Assembly: GCA_017958015.1 (NCBI GenBank) | Contig: JAGDDM010000239.1 | Span: 1-28,574 of the forward strand | From: Abditibacteriota bacterium | Lineage (GTDB): Bacteria; Armatimonadota; UBA5829 | Length of the DNA: 28,574 bases | Reading direction: 5' to 3' | In this document: positions 20,678-28,574 of the stretch, piece by piece | Layout of the letters: each line of letters begins with the position of its first letter | Position numbering within the stretch: position 1 is the stretch's first letter | Notes under the pieces: model-generated | Told to the model about the DNA's origin: nothing | Databases searched by the model: none | Seen by the model: the letters and a program-made list of their open reading frames with translations, nothing else | Made by a program: the position numbers and the translations under genes

Positions 20678-22018
20678 TTATTCTTTTTCCTCCGCTTCGG
20701 CGGGGGGATTTTTTGTTATCAGCACGGTTTTGATTCGGCCGCGGTCCAGGTCAAGGACCTTGAAGTCGTAGTTTTCGTGGGAGACGGTTTCGCCCACCTT
20801 GGGTTGTCTGCCGAAGAGGTCGAAGACGAGGCCGGCGAGGGTGTCGTAGTTTTCGCTTTCCGGGAGGTTCAAATCAAGTTCCTCGTTCAAATCCTCCAGG
20901 TTGTATATACCGCTGACCCTGATATGCTCCTCGTCCAGCTTATCGATGGCGGGCGCTTCTTCCCGGTCGTACTCGTCGCTGATTTCGCCCACGATTTCCT
21001 CCAGGATATCCTCCACGGTGACGATGCCCGCAGTGCCGCCGTACTCGTCTCTGACGATGGCCAGCTGGGTTTTGCCCTTCTTGAACTCCGCCAGAAGCTC
21101 GTCTATCTCCTTCGTCTCCGGCACGAAGTATGCCGGCCGCATAATCTTCACCACGTTGAAGTTTTTGCGATTGCCGTTGCTTAAAACCGACAGCAAATCC
21201 TTGGCGTGGACGATACCGATGATGTTGTCGCGGGTCTCTTTGTAGATGGGGATTCGGGAGTGGCCGGTGCCGGTTATGACTTTCAGCAAATCGTCCAGCG
21301 TGGCGTCGGCGGGGGCGCAGTCCATGGCGGTTCGGGGAACCATAACCTCTCTGGCGATGGTGTCGTTGAAGTCGAAAATGGAGTGAATCATCTCCGTCTC
21401 CTCCGCTTCCAAAACGCCGCTCTCCTCGCTGTCCTCCACGATAAGCTTCAGCTCCTCCTCGGTCATGGTGTGCTGGGTGAAGTCGGCCGTGCCGCCGAAG
21501 GGCCGCAGAACCAGATTGGCCAGGAAAGTGATGAAAGCCACCGCGGGCTTGAAGGCGAACTCCAAACATTTGATGGGGGCGGCAACGAGAAGCGACAGCC
21601 TCTCGCTGTATTTGAAAGCGAAACTCTTGGGGGCGATTTCCCCGAGGACGAGGGTGACGAGACCGGTGATGACGGTGATGAAAATAACGCTGACGGTGTA
21701 GGCGGTGCCGCCGGAGAGAACGCCGTGCTTCTCAAGGAACTTCGCCAAAGGATAGGCCAAATTGGCGGCGGCGAAGGCGGAGGCCAGGAAGCCCACCATG
21801 GTGACGCCTATCTGCACGGTGGACATGAAGGCCGTGGGGTTCTCCAGGAGAGACAGAACATACTTCGCCCGCTTGCTGCCCTCTTCGGCCAGTTGTTTGA
21901 TCCTCGTTTTCCTCACGGATATAAGGGCGATTTCCGATCCCGCGAAAAAGGCGTTCAGCAGAATCAGCACAAATACAAGTATAAGTTGAGCGGGCACCGA
22001 GCCCGAACCGTCGTTCAC
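20678..22018 (-). CDS. CorC/HlyC-family membrane protein (CNNM-CBS-CorC domains)
   Basis: A 446-aa protein. Residues 1-200 form the CNNM (DUF21) transmembrane domain with about four hydrophobic segments (AQLILVFVLILLNAFFAGSE first). Two CBS domains follow at about 215-335 (VPRTAMDCAPAD, then KIMRPAYFVPETKEI and IVRDEYGGTAGIVT), then a CorC_HlyC domain up to about 435 (DTLAGLVFDLFGRQPKVGE). Members are linked to magnesium or cobalt efflux and sometimes called hemolysins, which is usually a misnomer. It starts with GTG and GGAG 11 bases upstream, 14 bases after the dgkA-PAP2 stop, and is last in the rpsU operon. Confidence 0.9.
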   Translation of the reverse strand: MNDGSGSVPAQLILVFVLILLNAFFAGSEIALISVRKTRIKQLAEEGSKRAKYVLSLLENPTAFMSTVQIGVTMVGFLASAFAAANLAYPLAKFLEKHGVLSGGTAYTVSVIFITVITGLVTLVLGEIAPKSFAFKYSERLSLLVAAPIKCLEFAFKPAVAFITFLANLVLRPFGGTADFTQHTMTEEELKLIVEDSEESGVLEAEETEMIHSIFDFNDTIAREVMVPRTAMDCAPADATLDDLLKVITGTGHSRIPIYKETRDNIIGIVHAKDLLSVLSNGNRKNFNVVKIMRPAYFVPETKEIDELLAEFKKGKTQLAIVRDEYGGTAGIVTVEDILEEIVGEISDEYDREEAPAIDKLDEEHIRVSGIYNLEDLNEELDLNLPESENYDTLAGLVFDLFGRQPKVGETVSHENYDFKVLDLDRGRIKTVLITKNPPAEAEEKE

Positions 22019-22032
22019 TTTACGTTATACTC

Positions 22033-22773
22033 CTAAAATACCGGGGCGAACACCGAATAGACGATGACGCTCACGATTATGGCGAAAATGCCGCCCCAAA
22101 TGACTTCCCGAACGGTGTGGATTTTGCCTTCCACCCGGCTTTGGGCCACCAATATCGCCAGAATAAAAGCCATAATGCCCACGGCCACCTCTTTTTTGGT
22201 CATGTACATAATGGTGCAGGCCAGGAAAAAACCCACCGCGGAATGGCCGGAGACCACGCCGCCCTTTATGAGCAGTCCCTTCCTGCCGGAGATTTTCCAA
22301 ACGATAACCAGCGCCAACAGCAAAATCATGGCGGTCACAATCACGATGGGAACGGTGGGCGACTCAAAGCCCCCGGCCTCCCGGGTGAAAATGGCCACTC
22401 TGCCGCCGCCCAAAAAGAGCATACAGCCCACCGCCGCGGCGTTGATACTGGCGATAAGCACGGCGCCGGCGGCGATATCCTTGGCGAACTTGGCCAAGGG
22501 GTGGTAGTCCTGGGTGACAAGGTCCACTATCGCTTCCATGGCGGTGTTGAACATCTCCGCGATCAGCACCAACGACACGGTAAAGAGCAGGATGAGCATC
22601 TCATCCCGGCTCAGGTGGAACAGCAGCGCCAAAATCAACATGAAAACCATCATTGTGAAATGGAACTGCATGTGCCGCTGGGTGCGGATGGCGTGGACGA
22701 TGCCCTCAAAGGCATACTTGAAGCCGTTCAGCGGTGTGGTTATTCTGAATATTTTTTCGAGAAACTCTTTCAT
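22033..22773 (-). CDS. Diacylglycerol/undecaprenol kinase fused to PAP2 phosphatase
   Basis: A protein of about 246 aa with two membrane domains. Residues 1-120 are DgkA-like: AEMFNTAMEAIVDL is the family signature and three hydrophobic helices surround it. Residues about 145-246 are PAP2-like: SGHSAVGFF and SRVEGKIHTVREVIWG carry the conserved SGH and SR-H motifs, with Glu where Asp is usual after the last His. The kinase half would phosphorylate a lipid alcohol and the other half could remove lipid phosphate. ATG at 22773 overlaps the ybeY stop in an ATGA, the pattern used throughout this window; ATG at 22782 is the alternative. Known fusions of this kind exist in other bacteria, but direct activity here is not shown. 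Confidence 0.85.
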   Translation of the reverse strand: MKEFLEKIFRITTPLNGFKYAFEGIVHAIRTQRHMQFHFTMMVFMLILALLFHLSRDEMLILLFTVSLVLIAEMFNTAMEAIVDLVTQDYHPLAKFAKDIAAGAVLIASINAAAVGCMLFLGGGRVAIFTREAGGFESPTVPIVIVTAMILLLALVIVWKISGRKGLLIKGGVVSGHSAVGFFLACTIMYMTKKEVAVGIMAFILAILVAQSRVEGKIHTVREVIWGGIFAIIVSVIVYSVFAPVF

Positions 22774-23234
22774 TTTAGACATTTTGCCAAAATCTCGTTT
22801 TGCAAAGCGAACATTTCCCGCTCCTCCTCCGGCTCGGCGTGGTCGTAGCCCAGCAGGTGGAGCGTTCCGTGGATAATCAAAAGGGTTATTTCTTCTTCCG
22901 GAGTCTTTCCCGCCTCCGCGGCCTGGCGCCTGGCGGTGGGCACGGATATGACAATATCCCCCAGGACCTCGTTTTCTTCCTCACAGGCGGCGAAGTCGGC
23001 GTTTACGTCGTCGAAATCCTCGTCACCCTCGTTCTGGCAGAAAGACAACACGTCCGTGGGTCTGTCCACTCCCCGGTACTCCCGGTTCAGTTCATGGATT
23101 TCCTCGTCGTCGGTGAACACCACGCTCACCTCCGCGCTGCGGGCGAGGTTCAGCTCATCCAGCACGGCGGAGCATATCTTTTCCGGGTCGATATTCGGAA
23201 CGTCCTGACCCCGATTGTCGATGATAACTTCCAT
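22770..23234 (-). CDS. ybeY: Endoribonuclease YbeY, rRNA maturation factor
   Basis: A 154-aa metallo-endoribonuclease needed for 16S rRNA 3' end processing and ribosome quality control. The three-histidine zinc motif HGTLHLLGYDH is present near residue 120, and NREYRGVDRPTDVLSF is the second family hallmark. ATG at 23234 shares its A with the pgpH stop (TGATG) and has GGAG eight bases upstream; a GTG one codon earlier is possible. Its place between pgpH and dgkA is a classic order in many bacteria. Confidence 0.94.
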   Translation of the reverse strand: MEVIIDNRGQDVPNIDPEKICSAVLDELNLARSAEVSVVFTDDEEIHELNREYRGVDRPTDVLSFCQNEGDEDFDDVNADFAACEEENEVLGDIVISVPTARRQAAEAGKTPEEEITLLIIHGTLHLLGYDHAEPEEEREMFALQNEILAKCLK

Positions 23235-25372
23235 CACTTCTTCTCCGGGCTCGGCGCCGGCGGATCCGGGTACTCGATGCGGGCGTGGAGGGTGCCCTTA
23301 AGGGTTTTCATGAAGGACTCGCCGATTTTCCCCACGTCCCCGAAGGTGAGGGCGCAGTCGGACAGCTGGCCGTCCCGCAGTTTGCCGTCTATGATATTTT
23401 CGATAAGGAGCTCTATCTTCGCCGGTTCCGGGTCAGTGAGGCTTCTGGACGCCGCCTCAACGGAGTCGGCCAGCATAACGATGGCGGATTCCTTGGATTT
23501 GGGCTTGGGACCCCGATAGCGGAAGTGCTGCTCGAAGGCGGGATCCGGTTCCGCTTCCGATTCCGCGGCCCGGGAATAGAAATATGTGACGAGAGCCGTG
23601 CCGTGGTGCTCGTTTATGATGCTCTTAACCACCGGCGGCAGTTTGTATTCGTCGGCGATTTCCGCCCCGTCCTTGATGTGGGAGGTGATAACCAGGGCGG
23701 AGAGAGTGGGGTTCATTCCGTCGTGGACATTGACGCCGCCCACCTGATTCTCCACAAAGAATCCGGGCCGGCGGAGTTTGCCGATGTCGTGGTAGTAGGC
23801 GCCCACTCTGGCAACCAGAGGATCCGCTCCCACCGCTTCCGCCGCGGACTCGGCCAGGAGTCCCACGAACATGCTGTGGGTGTATGTCCCCGGCGCTTCC
23901 ATTACCATTCGACGCAAAAGGGGCCGGTTTGTGTCCGCCAGCTCCAAAAGCGTCACGTGGGAAGTGATTCCGAAGAGCCGCTCAAGGGGCACCGTGGCGA
24001 TGACGTACACGGCCATGGCTCCCAAGGGCACGATGACGGCGGCCCAGATGGAGGCTCTGATGTTTTCTTTGAGGGTGGCGGAGTCGATGGCCCCCAGCAC
24101 CAAAACGAGGATGAGGCCCGTGGCGGCTGTGAGGAGCATCGCTTTAACCATGCTGCTTCTGCCCCGGATGTCGGAGATGGAGCAGACGGCGGCGAGCCCC
24201 ATAAGGAACCCCTCCACCGCGAACTCGGAGTCACCGTTCATAACCATGGAGAGAACAACCGACAGGCCGATGGTGACAACGATGGAGACGTGGCGGTTGA
24301 TGAGAGTGGCGATAAGCATACCCGCCGCCACCGTCCACATAACTCCCAGATACCCGGCCTGCTGAGGCGTGAAAGTTATGCCCAAAAGCACACCGCCCAC
24401 ACGCAGAGCGAGAGTGCAGAGGACGATAATTCCGGAAAGGAGAAGAAGGAGCCGGGTGTTTTCGTAAATCCACCGGCGGCAGCGGCGCAGATAGAAAATT
24501 ACAAGGAGAACGAGAAGGGTCACGAAACATGTGAGAGCCGTCACGTTTTTGAGGTATGAGGAGGTTTTCGTAAGACCCAGAGCCTCAAACTTTTCCGTGT
24601 GCTCCTTGAGGACGGTTTCGCCCTTGGATATGACAGTGTCGCCCCGCATGATAAGCCGGTAGACCGGAGGGGTATCCTGCCGGGCGGCGTCCCTGGCCTC
24701 TTTGGTGCGGAGTCTGTTGTAGATTCTGTTGGGCCGCAGAGCGTCGGCGCAAACCTCACCGCAGGCGGAGGCGGCGTCCGGATCGTCTTTGTAAACCCGG
24801 GCGGCCTGGTCGAAGAGCTTGTCGGAGGCTACCCGGAGGTCGGAGCCGTCGGAGTTGATGGGTTTCGCCATGGCGTCGGTGACGGATTTGACGCACACAT
24901 CCTCCATGGCGGAAAGGCGGTCGTCGGGAGTTTTGAGAAGAAAATCGAGGGTGCGGTCGGAAACGGAGGAACCGAGGGTGGTGCCCAGTCCGTCCCGGAG
25001 GGTTTTCAGGGTGCCGTTTTCGGAGCGGACGGCGCCTATGATGTGAAAGAGGGTTCTGACGGTGTCCACCGCCAGATTCGCCGCTTCGGAGTCGTGGTCA
25101 TAGGATTTTTCCGCGGCCGCGGCGGCAAGGTCCCGCTTGGCTTTCGTCTGTTCCTCGTCGATGTATCGGACGGTTTTTGCGGCGATGATGTCTCTGTCGC
25201 TGACGTCGCCCACCTTGAGAGAAACCCTGGCGGGAATGAGGTGTATACACAGTAAAACGGACAGGCAGGCAATCGTGGCGACTGCCAAACCTGTCCTACC
25301 GAAGTCTATTTGCAAACGTTTGGGCTTACGCCGTGCGTTTGATTTTTGCTGTTTGAACAAATTCGGCTTCAT
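23234..25372 (-). CDS. pgpH: 7TM-HD phosphohydrolase, PgpH-like
   Basis: A 712-aa membrane protein. One N-terminal helix (TGLAVATIACLSVLLCIHLI) precedes an extracellular domain of about 250 residues, then seven transmembrane segments (about 275-470), then a cytoplasmic HD domain with H528-D529 (YYHDIGK) and HSMFVG, HIKDG and NEHHG as further metal ligands. PgpH of Listeria and relatives degrades cyclic di-AMP; that substrate is likely but depends on the genome having a c-di-AMP cyclase, which this window does not show. The start is 11 bases after the rpsU stop. phoH, often found in this operon, is absent. Confidence 0.92.
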   Translation of the reverse strand: MKPNLFKQQKSNARRKPKRLQIDFGRTGLAVATIACLSVLLCIHLIPARVSLKVGDVSDRDIIAAKTVRYIDEEQTKAKRDLAAAAAEKSYDHDSEAANLAVDTVRTLFHIIGAVRSENGTLKTLRDGLGTTLGSSVSDRTLDFLLKTPDDRLSAMEDVCVKSVTDAMAKPINSDGSDLRVASDKLFDQAARVYKDDPDAASACGEVCADALRPNRIYNRLRTKEARDAARQDTPPVYRLIMRGDTVISKGETVLKEHTEKFEALGLTKTSSYLKNVTALTCFVTLLVLLVIFYLRRCRRWIYENTRLLLLLSGIIVLCTLALRVGGVLLGITFTPQQAGYLGVMWTVAAGMLIATLINRHVSIVVTIGLSVVLSMVMNGDSEFAVEGFLMGLAAVCSISDIRGRSSMVKAMLLTAATGLILVLVLGAIDSATLKENIRASIWAAVIVPLGAMAVYVIATVPLERLFGITSHVTLLELADTNRPLLRRMVMEAPGTYTHSMFVGLLAESAAEAVGADPLVARVGAYYHDIGKLRRPGFFVENQVGGVNVHDGMNPTLSALVITSHIKDGAEIADEYKLPPVVKSIINEHHGTALVTYFYSRAAESEAEPDPAFEQHFRYRGPKPKSKESAIVMLADSVEAASRSLTDPEPAKIELLIENIIDGKLRDGQLSDCALTFGDVGKIGESFMKTLKGTLHARIEYPDPPAPSPEKK

Positions 25373-25383
25373 AATAGCGAGAA

Positions 25384-25566
25384 TCAGTTTCTCGTGCGCA
25401 TTTTGCGCTTTCTCGCGGCTTCGGCTTTGCGTCTGATATCGCTGGGCTTTTCGTAATGCTCATGGGCTTTGGCCTCTTTGAGAATTCCGGTCTGCTGCAA
25501 CATCTTCTTGAAACGCTTCAGCGCGCTATCCAAGCTTTCGTTGGGTCTAACCTGAACCTGCGTCAA
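25384..25566 (-). CDS. rpsU: 30S ribosomal protein S21
   Basis: A 60-aa S21, a small basic protein of the 30S subunit that helps translation start. VRPNESLDSALKRFKKMLQQTGIL is the family core and the C-terminus is Arg/Lys-rich (RRKAEAARKRKMRTRN). TTG at 25566 is chosen because AGGAGGG lies six or seven bases upstream and the protein then begins MTQVQVRPNE as in homologues; a longer start at 25593 would include the ribosome site. It leads the rpsU-pgpH-ybeY-dgkA/PAP2-corC operon behind the strong promoter at 25645-25673. Confidence 0.93.
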   Translation of the reverse strand: MTQVQVRPNESLDSALKRFKKMLQQTGILKEAKAHEHYEKPSDIRRKAEAARKRKMRTRN

Positions 25567-25644
25567 TGATATCCCTCCTAACGGTGACAGCATTGTTCAA
25601 ATAAATATATCATGGAAGATTATTAATTTGTTTTCGTCCCGATT

Positions 25645-25673
25645 ATTGTACCGGAAAAGTAAAGCAATGTCAA
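25645..25673 (-). promoter_or_regulatory. Strong sigma70-type promoter for the rpsU operon
   Basis: On the minus strand a perfect TTGACA (25668-25673), 17 bases, TACAAT (25645-25650). The leader is about 75 bases and A/T-rich. Confidence 0.85.
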
Positions 25674-25704
25674 GTGATTTTAAAGGGCTTTAAAGATTTT
25701 AAAG

Positions 25705-25736
25705 TTGATTTTTTCACGATTCGGTATTATTATATA
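25705..25736 (+). promoter_or_regulatory. Possible promoter for mazG
   Basis: TTGATT (25705-25710) followed by a TATTATTATATA run at 25725-25736, so several -10 boxes are possible and spacing is not settled. Three TTTAAAG repeats lie just upstream (25678-25704) and could form an UP element. Confidence 0.45.
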
Positions 25737-25769
25737 GTAGTGCGGAATACCGCCGCAAAGGAAACAACA

Positions 25770-26444
25770 ATGGACAAAAAACAGGATAACTTTCTCAAAT
25801 TAATCGAAACCGTTGCCGCTCTCCGGGCCGAAAACGGCTGTCCCTGGGACCGGGTTCAGACCCACATGTCCCTGAGGGCCTGCGCCGCGGAGGAGGCCTA
25901 TGAGCTCATAGACGCCATCGAGGCCGGCGACGATTTCAAGACCTGCGACGAGCTGGGGGACGTGCTTTTGCAGGTGCTGATGCACGCCCGAATCGCCGAG
26001 GAGGAGGGCAAGTACGACATCTCCGACGTTTGCAAGGCCATAGACGACAAACTCCGCCGCCGCCACCCCCACGTTTTCGGCGCCGTTCACGTTGACGGCG
26101 TGGAGGACGTGCTCACCAACTGGGAGGAGATTAAGAAAACCGAAAAGGCCCACAAGGACCGGCACACCATTCTCGACTCCGTGCCCCGGCACATGCCCGC
26201 CATGGAAGCCGCCACGAAAATCCTGAAAAAAATGCGCAAAGCCGGCCACGAAACCCGAACCGCCGAGGAAATCGCCGGGGATATGGCCGAAACCGCCGCC
26301 GAACTGGCAAAAACCGGCGACAAAAAACTTCTGGGGAAACTCCTCTACGAAGCCGCGGCCGTGGGCAGAGATCTGGGGGCGGACCCGGCAGACTATTTCA
26401 ACATGATTGTGGAGGCATCCGGCGTGAAAGAGGCGGACAAATGA
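25770..26444 (+). CDS. mazG: Nucleoside triphosphate pyrophosphohydrolase MazG
   Basis: A 224-aa MazG-type house-cleaning enzyme that hydrolyses NTPs to NMP and pyrophosphate. The metal-binding EEAYELIDAIEAGDDFKTCDELGDVL segment (EExxE then ExxD) lies near residue 40, and CPWDRVQTH is the usual N-terminal signature. The C-terminal half carries a weaker second repeat (AGDMAETAAELAKTGDKKLLGKLLYE), a common state. ATG at 25770 follows AAGGAAACAACA; the frame is open 32 codons further but that part is A/T-rich promoter sequence. It overlaps the U32 gene by four bases. Confidence 0.93.
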   Translation: MDKKQDNFLKLIETVAALRAENGCPWDRVQTHMSLRACAAEEAYELIDAIEAGDDFKTCDELGDVLLQVLMHARIAEEEGKYDISDVCKAIDDKLRRRHPHVFGAVHVDGVEDVLTNWEEIKKTEKAHKDRHTILDSVPRHMPAMEAATKILKKMRKAGHETRTAEEIAGDMAETAAELAKTGDKKLLGKLLYEAAAVGRDLGADPADYFNMIVEASGVKEADK

Positions 26445-28264
26445 GCGCGCCCATAGAACTTCTGGCCCCGGCCAAAAACTTCGACTGCGCCGTGGCCGCC
26501 ATCGACGCGGGAGCCGACGCGGTCTACATGGGCGCCCCCGCTTACGGAGCCCGGGAAAACGCCGGTAACTCCGTGGAGGACATCGCCGCCGTCTGCCGCT
26601 ACGCCCACAAATATTTCGCCAAAGTCTACGCCACGGTGAACACCCTTCTCCGGGACGAGGAGGTTGACGACGCCGCGAAGCTCATCTACGACCTTACCGC
26701 CGCGGGCGTGGACGGCATAATCGTTCAGGACCTAGCCCTCTTGGAGCGGGCCTTGCCGGATGTTCCCCTCATCGCCAGCACCCAGATGCACAACACAACT
26801 CCGGAGCGGGTGGCGTTTCTCGGAAAATGCGGCGTCAAGCGGGCCATTCTCGCCCGGGAGCTGAGCCTTGAGGAGATAAAGGCCATTCGGGAAGCCACCG
26901 ATATTGAGCTTGAGTTCTTCGTCCACGGCGCCCTCTGCGTCAGTTACAGCGGCAGATGCTATCTCAGCTACGCCATCGGCGGACGGAGCGGCAACCGGGG
27001 CTGCTGCGCCCAACCCTGCCGGAACAAATACTCTCTGGTAAACGAGGCGGGCAGGGAAATCATCCCGGGCAAGCACCACTACCTGTCTCTGAAAGATTTG
27101 AACCTCTCCGCGCGGCTCGAGGATTTGCTGGACGCCGGCGTCACCTCATTCAAGATTGAGGGCAGACTGAAGGACGAAGCCTACGTGCGAAACGTCACCG
27201 CCTACTATCGCAAGGCGCTGGATAAAATCATAGCGAAGCGGGGTCTCAAGCGGGCCTCGAGCGGCGTCACCGTCACCGACTTCGAGCCCAACCTCGCCAA
27301 AACTTTCAACCGGGGCTACTGCGAATACTTCCTGGACGGCCGCAAAGAAAGAATCGGCTCCCTCGTCACCCCCAAAATGCGGGGCGAGTTCATCGGCAGA
27401 GTGACAAGCGGCGGCAAGCTGGGCTTCAGAGTGGACAAAGACGCTTCCTACCTCAAGGGCGGCGACGGAATATGTTTCATAACCAAAGACGGCAGAGTCA
27501 CCGGAACCTTCTGCAACGGCTACAAAAACGGCCTTATTCTGGCGGACAAAACCGGACGGCTGGATCCGGGCACCGCGGTGTACCGCAACTCCGACAGCGA
27601 GTTTCTCAAAAAGCTCACCGCCTCGGAGACGAAGCGGCTCATTCCGGTCACTCTCCTTTTCGACGAGACGGACGCCGGCTTCACCCTCACCGCCGAGGAT
27701 TGTGACGGAATCAAAGCGGAAGTCCGCGTTGACCGCGAAAAGTCCGAGGCCAACAACCCGGAGCGGGCGGCGGAGACAATCGAAAAGAACCTCACCAAAA
27801 CCGGCGGCACCGTCTTCACCTGCGAGAAGTTCGAGAACCGGTGCGGCAAACCCTATTTCTTCCCCATATCCGAGCTCAACGGTCTGCGCCGGGAGGTCCT
27901 GGAAAAGCTGGAAGCGAACAGGGAGAAGGCCTATAAACCGGAGCGGCTGCCCCGGCGAAAAGACAACAGTCCCTATCCGGAGAGTGAGCTGAACTTCGAG
28001 GGGAACATCATAAACGACTCCGCCAAGCGGTTCGTGATGAAGCACGGCGCCAAAGTGGCGGAACCCGGCGCGGAGGGAGGCGCGGACCTTACGGGCAGAC
28101 GGGTCATGACCACCCGCTACTGTCTGCGGCACCAACTGAATATGTGTCCCAAAACCTCCGATAAACCCTACACCGGGAAGATGTTTCTCGTGAACGATAA
28201 TGTGCGGCTTGAGCTCGAATTCGATTGCAAAGAATGCAAGATGAACGTTATCTTGAGAGAATAA
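26441..28264 (+). CDS. U32-family peptidase / RNA hydroxylase-like protein
   Basis: A 607-aa member of the U32 (YhbU/YdcP/YegQ) family. The signature ELEFFVHGALCVSYSGRCYLS is near residue 150-170, followed by SGNRGCCAQPCR; cysteines here form a likely Fe-S site. Once called collagenases, characterised members hydroxylate 23S rRNA (RlhA) or tRNA uridine (TrhP), so an RNA-modifying role is more likely than proteolysis. The last 60 residues carry another Cys set (YCLRHQLNMCP, FDCKECKM) in keeping with longer members. It overlaps mazG by four bases (ATGA) and is followed by a terminator. Confidence 0.88.
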   Translation: MSAPIELLAPAKNFDCAVAAIDAGADAVYMGAPAYGARENAGNSVEDIAAVCRYAHKYFAKVYATVNTLLRDEEVDDAAKLIYDLTAAGVDGIIVQDLALLERALPDVPLIASTQMHNTTPERVAFLGKCGVKRAILARELSLEEIKAIREATDIELEFFVHGALCVSYSGRCYLSYAIGGRSGNRGCCAQPCRNKYSLVNEAGREIIPGKHHYLSLKDLNLSARLEDLLDAGVTSFKIEGRLKDEAYVRNVTAYYRKALDKIIAKRGLKRASSGVTVTDFEPNLAKTFNRGYCEYFLDGRKERIGSLVTPKMRGEFIGRVTSGGKLGFRVDKDASYLKGGDGICFITKDGRVTGTFCNGYKNGLILADKTGRLDPGTAVYRNSDSEFLKKLTASETKRLIPVTLLFDETDAGFTLTAEDCDGIKAEVRVDREKSEANNPERAAETIEKNLTKTGGTVFTCEKFENRCGKPYFFPISELNGLRREVLEKLEANREKAYKPERLPRRKDNSPYPESELNFEGNIINDSAKRFVMKHGAKVAEPGAEGGADLTGRRVMTTRYCLRHQLNMCPKTSDKPYTGKMFLVNDNVRLELEFDCKECKMNVILRE

Positions 28265-28275
28265 TAAAGGGGCAC

Positions 28276-28307
28276 AAAAAAATCCGCTCTTTCGAGCGGA
28301 ATTTTTT
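28276..28307. terminator. Bidirectional terminator after the U32 gene
   Basis: TCCGCTC and GAGCGGA (28283-28300) pair around TTTC, flanked by A-runs on the left and six Ts on the right, so it works for both the rightward U32 gene and the leftward PEP-CTERM gene. Confidence 0.85.
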
Positions 28308-28317
28308 GTGTATAAAC

Positions 28318-28574
28318 TTACTTCTTGATTCTTCTCTTGATTCCCGCGAGAGAACCCAGCCCCATAAGGGCATAGGCAATCGTGCCCGGTTCGGGAACCT
28401 CGGTCTCCGGCCTGCCCATCATAAACCGCGCGGAACCGTAAGTGTTCGGAGTTGTGTTGGCAAACGAGTAAGTACCGCTGCTGTAAGCATGTCCCAGCAC
28501 GATTTATATTTCGTCAACCGCGTCTCCGGTACCGAAACCGTTATAAACGGAGAACACGTTGTCGAAATCAAACA
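28318..28574 (-). pseudogene. C-terminal part of a PEP-CTERM surface protein, interrupted by an in-frame TAA
   Basis: The 3' end of a leftward gene that runs off the right edge. The last 26 residues are a textbook PEP-CTERM signal: VPEPGT, a hydrophobic stretch (IAYALMGLGSLAG), then RRIKK. Such tails are recognised by exosortase and mark exported surface proteins of biofilm-forming Gram-negative bacteria. The frame continues in the right composition upstream (FDFDNVFSVYNG, then GTGDAVDEI) but is broken by TAA at 28504-28506. TAT or TAC there would give a smooth DEIYIVLGHA, so a single-base nonsense change or sequencing error is likely. A restart at GTG 28500 has no ribosome site and no signal peptide. 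No exosortase gene is in the window. Confidence 0.75.

Overview
This 28.6 kb window looks like ordinary chromosome from an uncultured, GC-rich bacterium with a Gram-negative type of cell surface. It carries single-copy housekeeping genes (gyrA, rpsU, ybeY, pgpH, uppP, an Aquifex-type aconitase, queD/queE), and a partial gene at the right edge ends in a PEP-CTERM sorting signal. Together with a GyrA that has Pro at the usual Asp87 position, a fused DgkA-PAP2 protein and three cytoplasmic acetyl esterases, this would fit a gut or plant-degrading member of a lineage such as Armatimonadota/Abditibacteriota, Planctomycetota or Verrucomicrobiota. The phylum is inferred and not settled by this window.

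Region 1 (1-4851, all leftward) is the unusual part. It is an array of related modules, each made of a small protein of unknown function ('B', about 115 aa), a VirD4/TraG-like ATPase without membrane anchor (392 and 433 aa), and a small protein whose core matches the C-terminal helix-hairpin-helix domain of RNA polymerase alpha. A conserved 21-bp element lies just upstream of each B gene. One module has collapsed into a B-alphaCTD fusion without an ATPase, and one stands as a lone alphaCTD gene at the head of the array. No relaxase, type IV secretion channel, integrase or transposase is visible. The array runs off the left edge. This is the best candidate in the window for an undescribed system.

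Region 2 (5213-7882, leftward) is a secreted CBM9-like protein followed by aconitase. Divergent sigma70-type promoters separate it from gyrA (8096-10543, rightward). Region 3 (10608-12000, leftward) holds a membrane-anchored OB-fold-like protein that has lost its stop codon in a poly-A run, a structured leader with a terminator in front of it, and a KDPG aldolase (eda). Region 4 (12202-18410, rightward) is a nitroreductase, three tandem acetyl xylan esterase/cephalosporin C deacetylase paralogues, a metallophosphoesterase, queD, queE and a lone 2-hydroxyacyl-CoA dehydratase-like subunit, most of them overlapping or tightly spaced.

Region 5 (18712-20642, rightward) is a 51-aa zinc-ribbon protein, uppP with an added N-terminal signal sequence, and a YycJ-like metallo-hydrolase. 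Region 6 (20678-25566, leftward) is one operon, rpsU-pgpH-ybeY-dgkA/PAP2-corC, behind a near-consensus promoter. Region 7 (25770-28264, rightward) is mazG overlapping a U32-family peptidase/RNA hydroxylase, followed by a bidirectional terminator and the PEP-CTERM gene fragment. No tRNA, rRNA, CRISPR array or insertion sequence was found.
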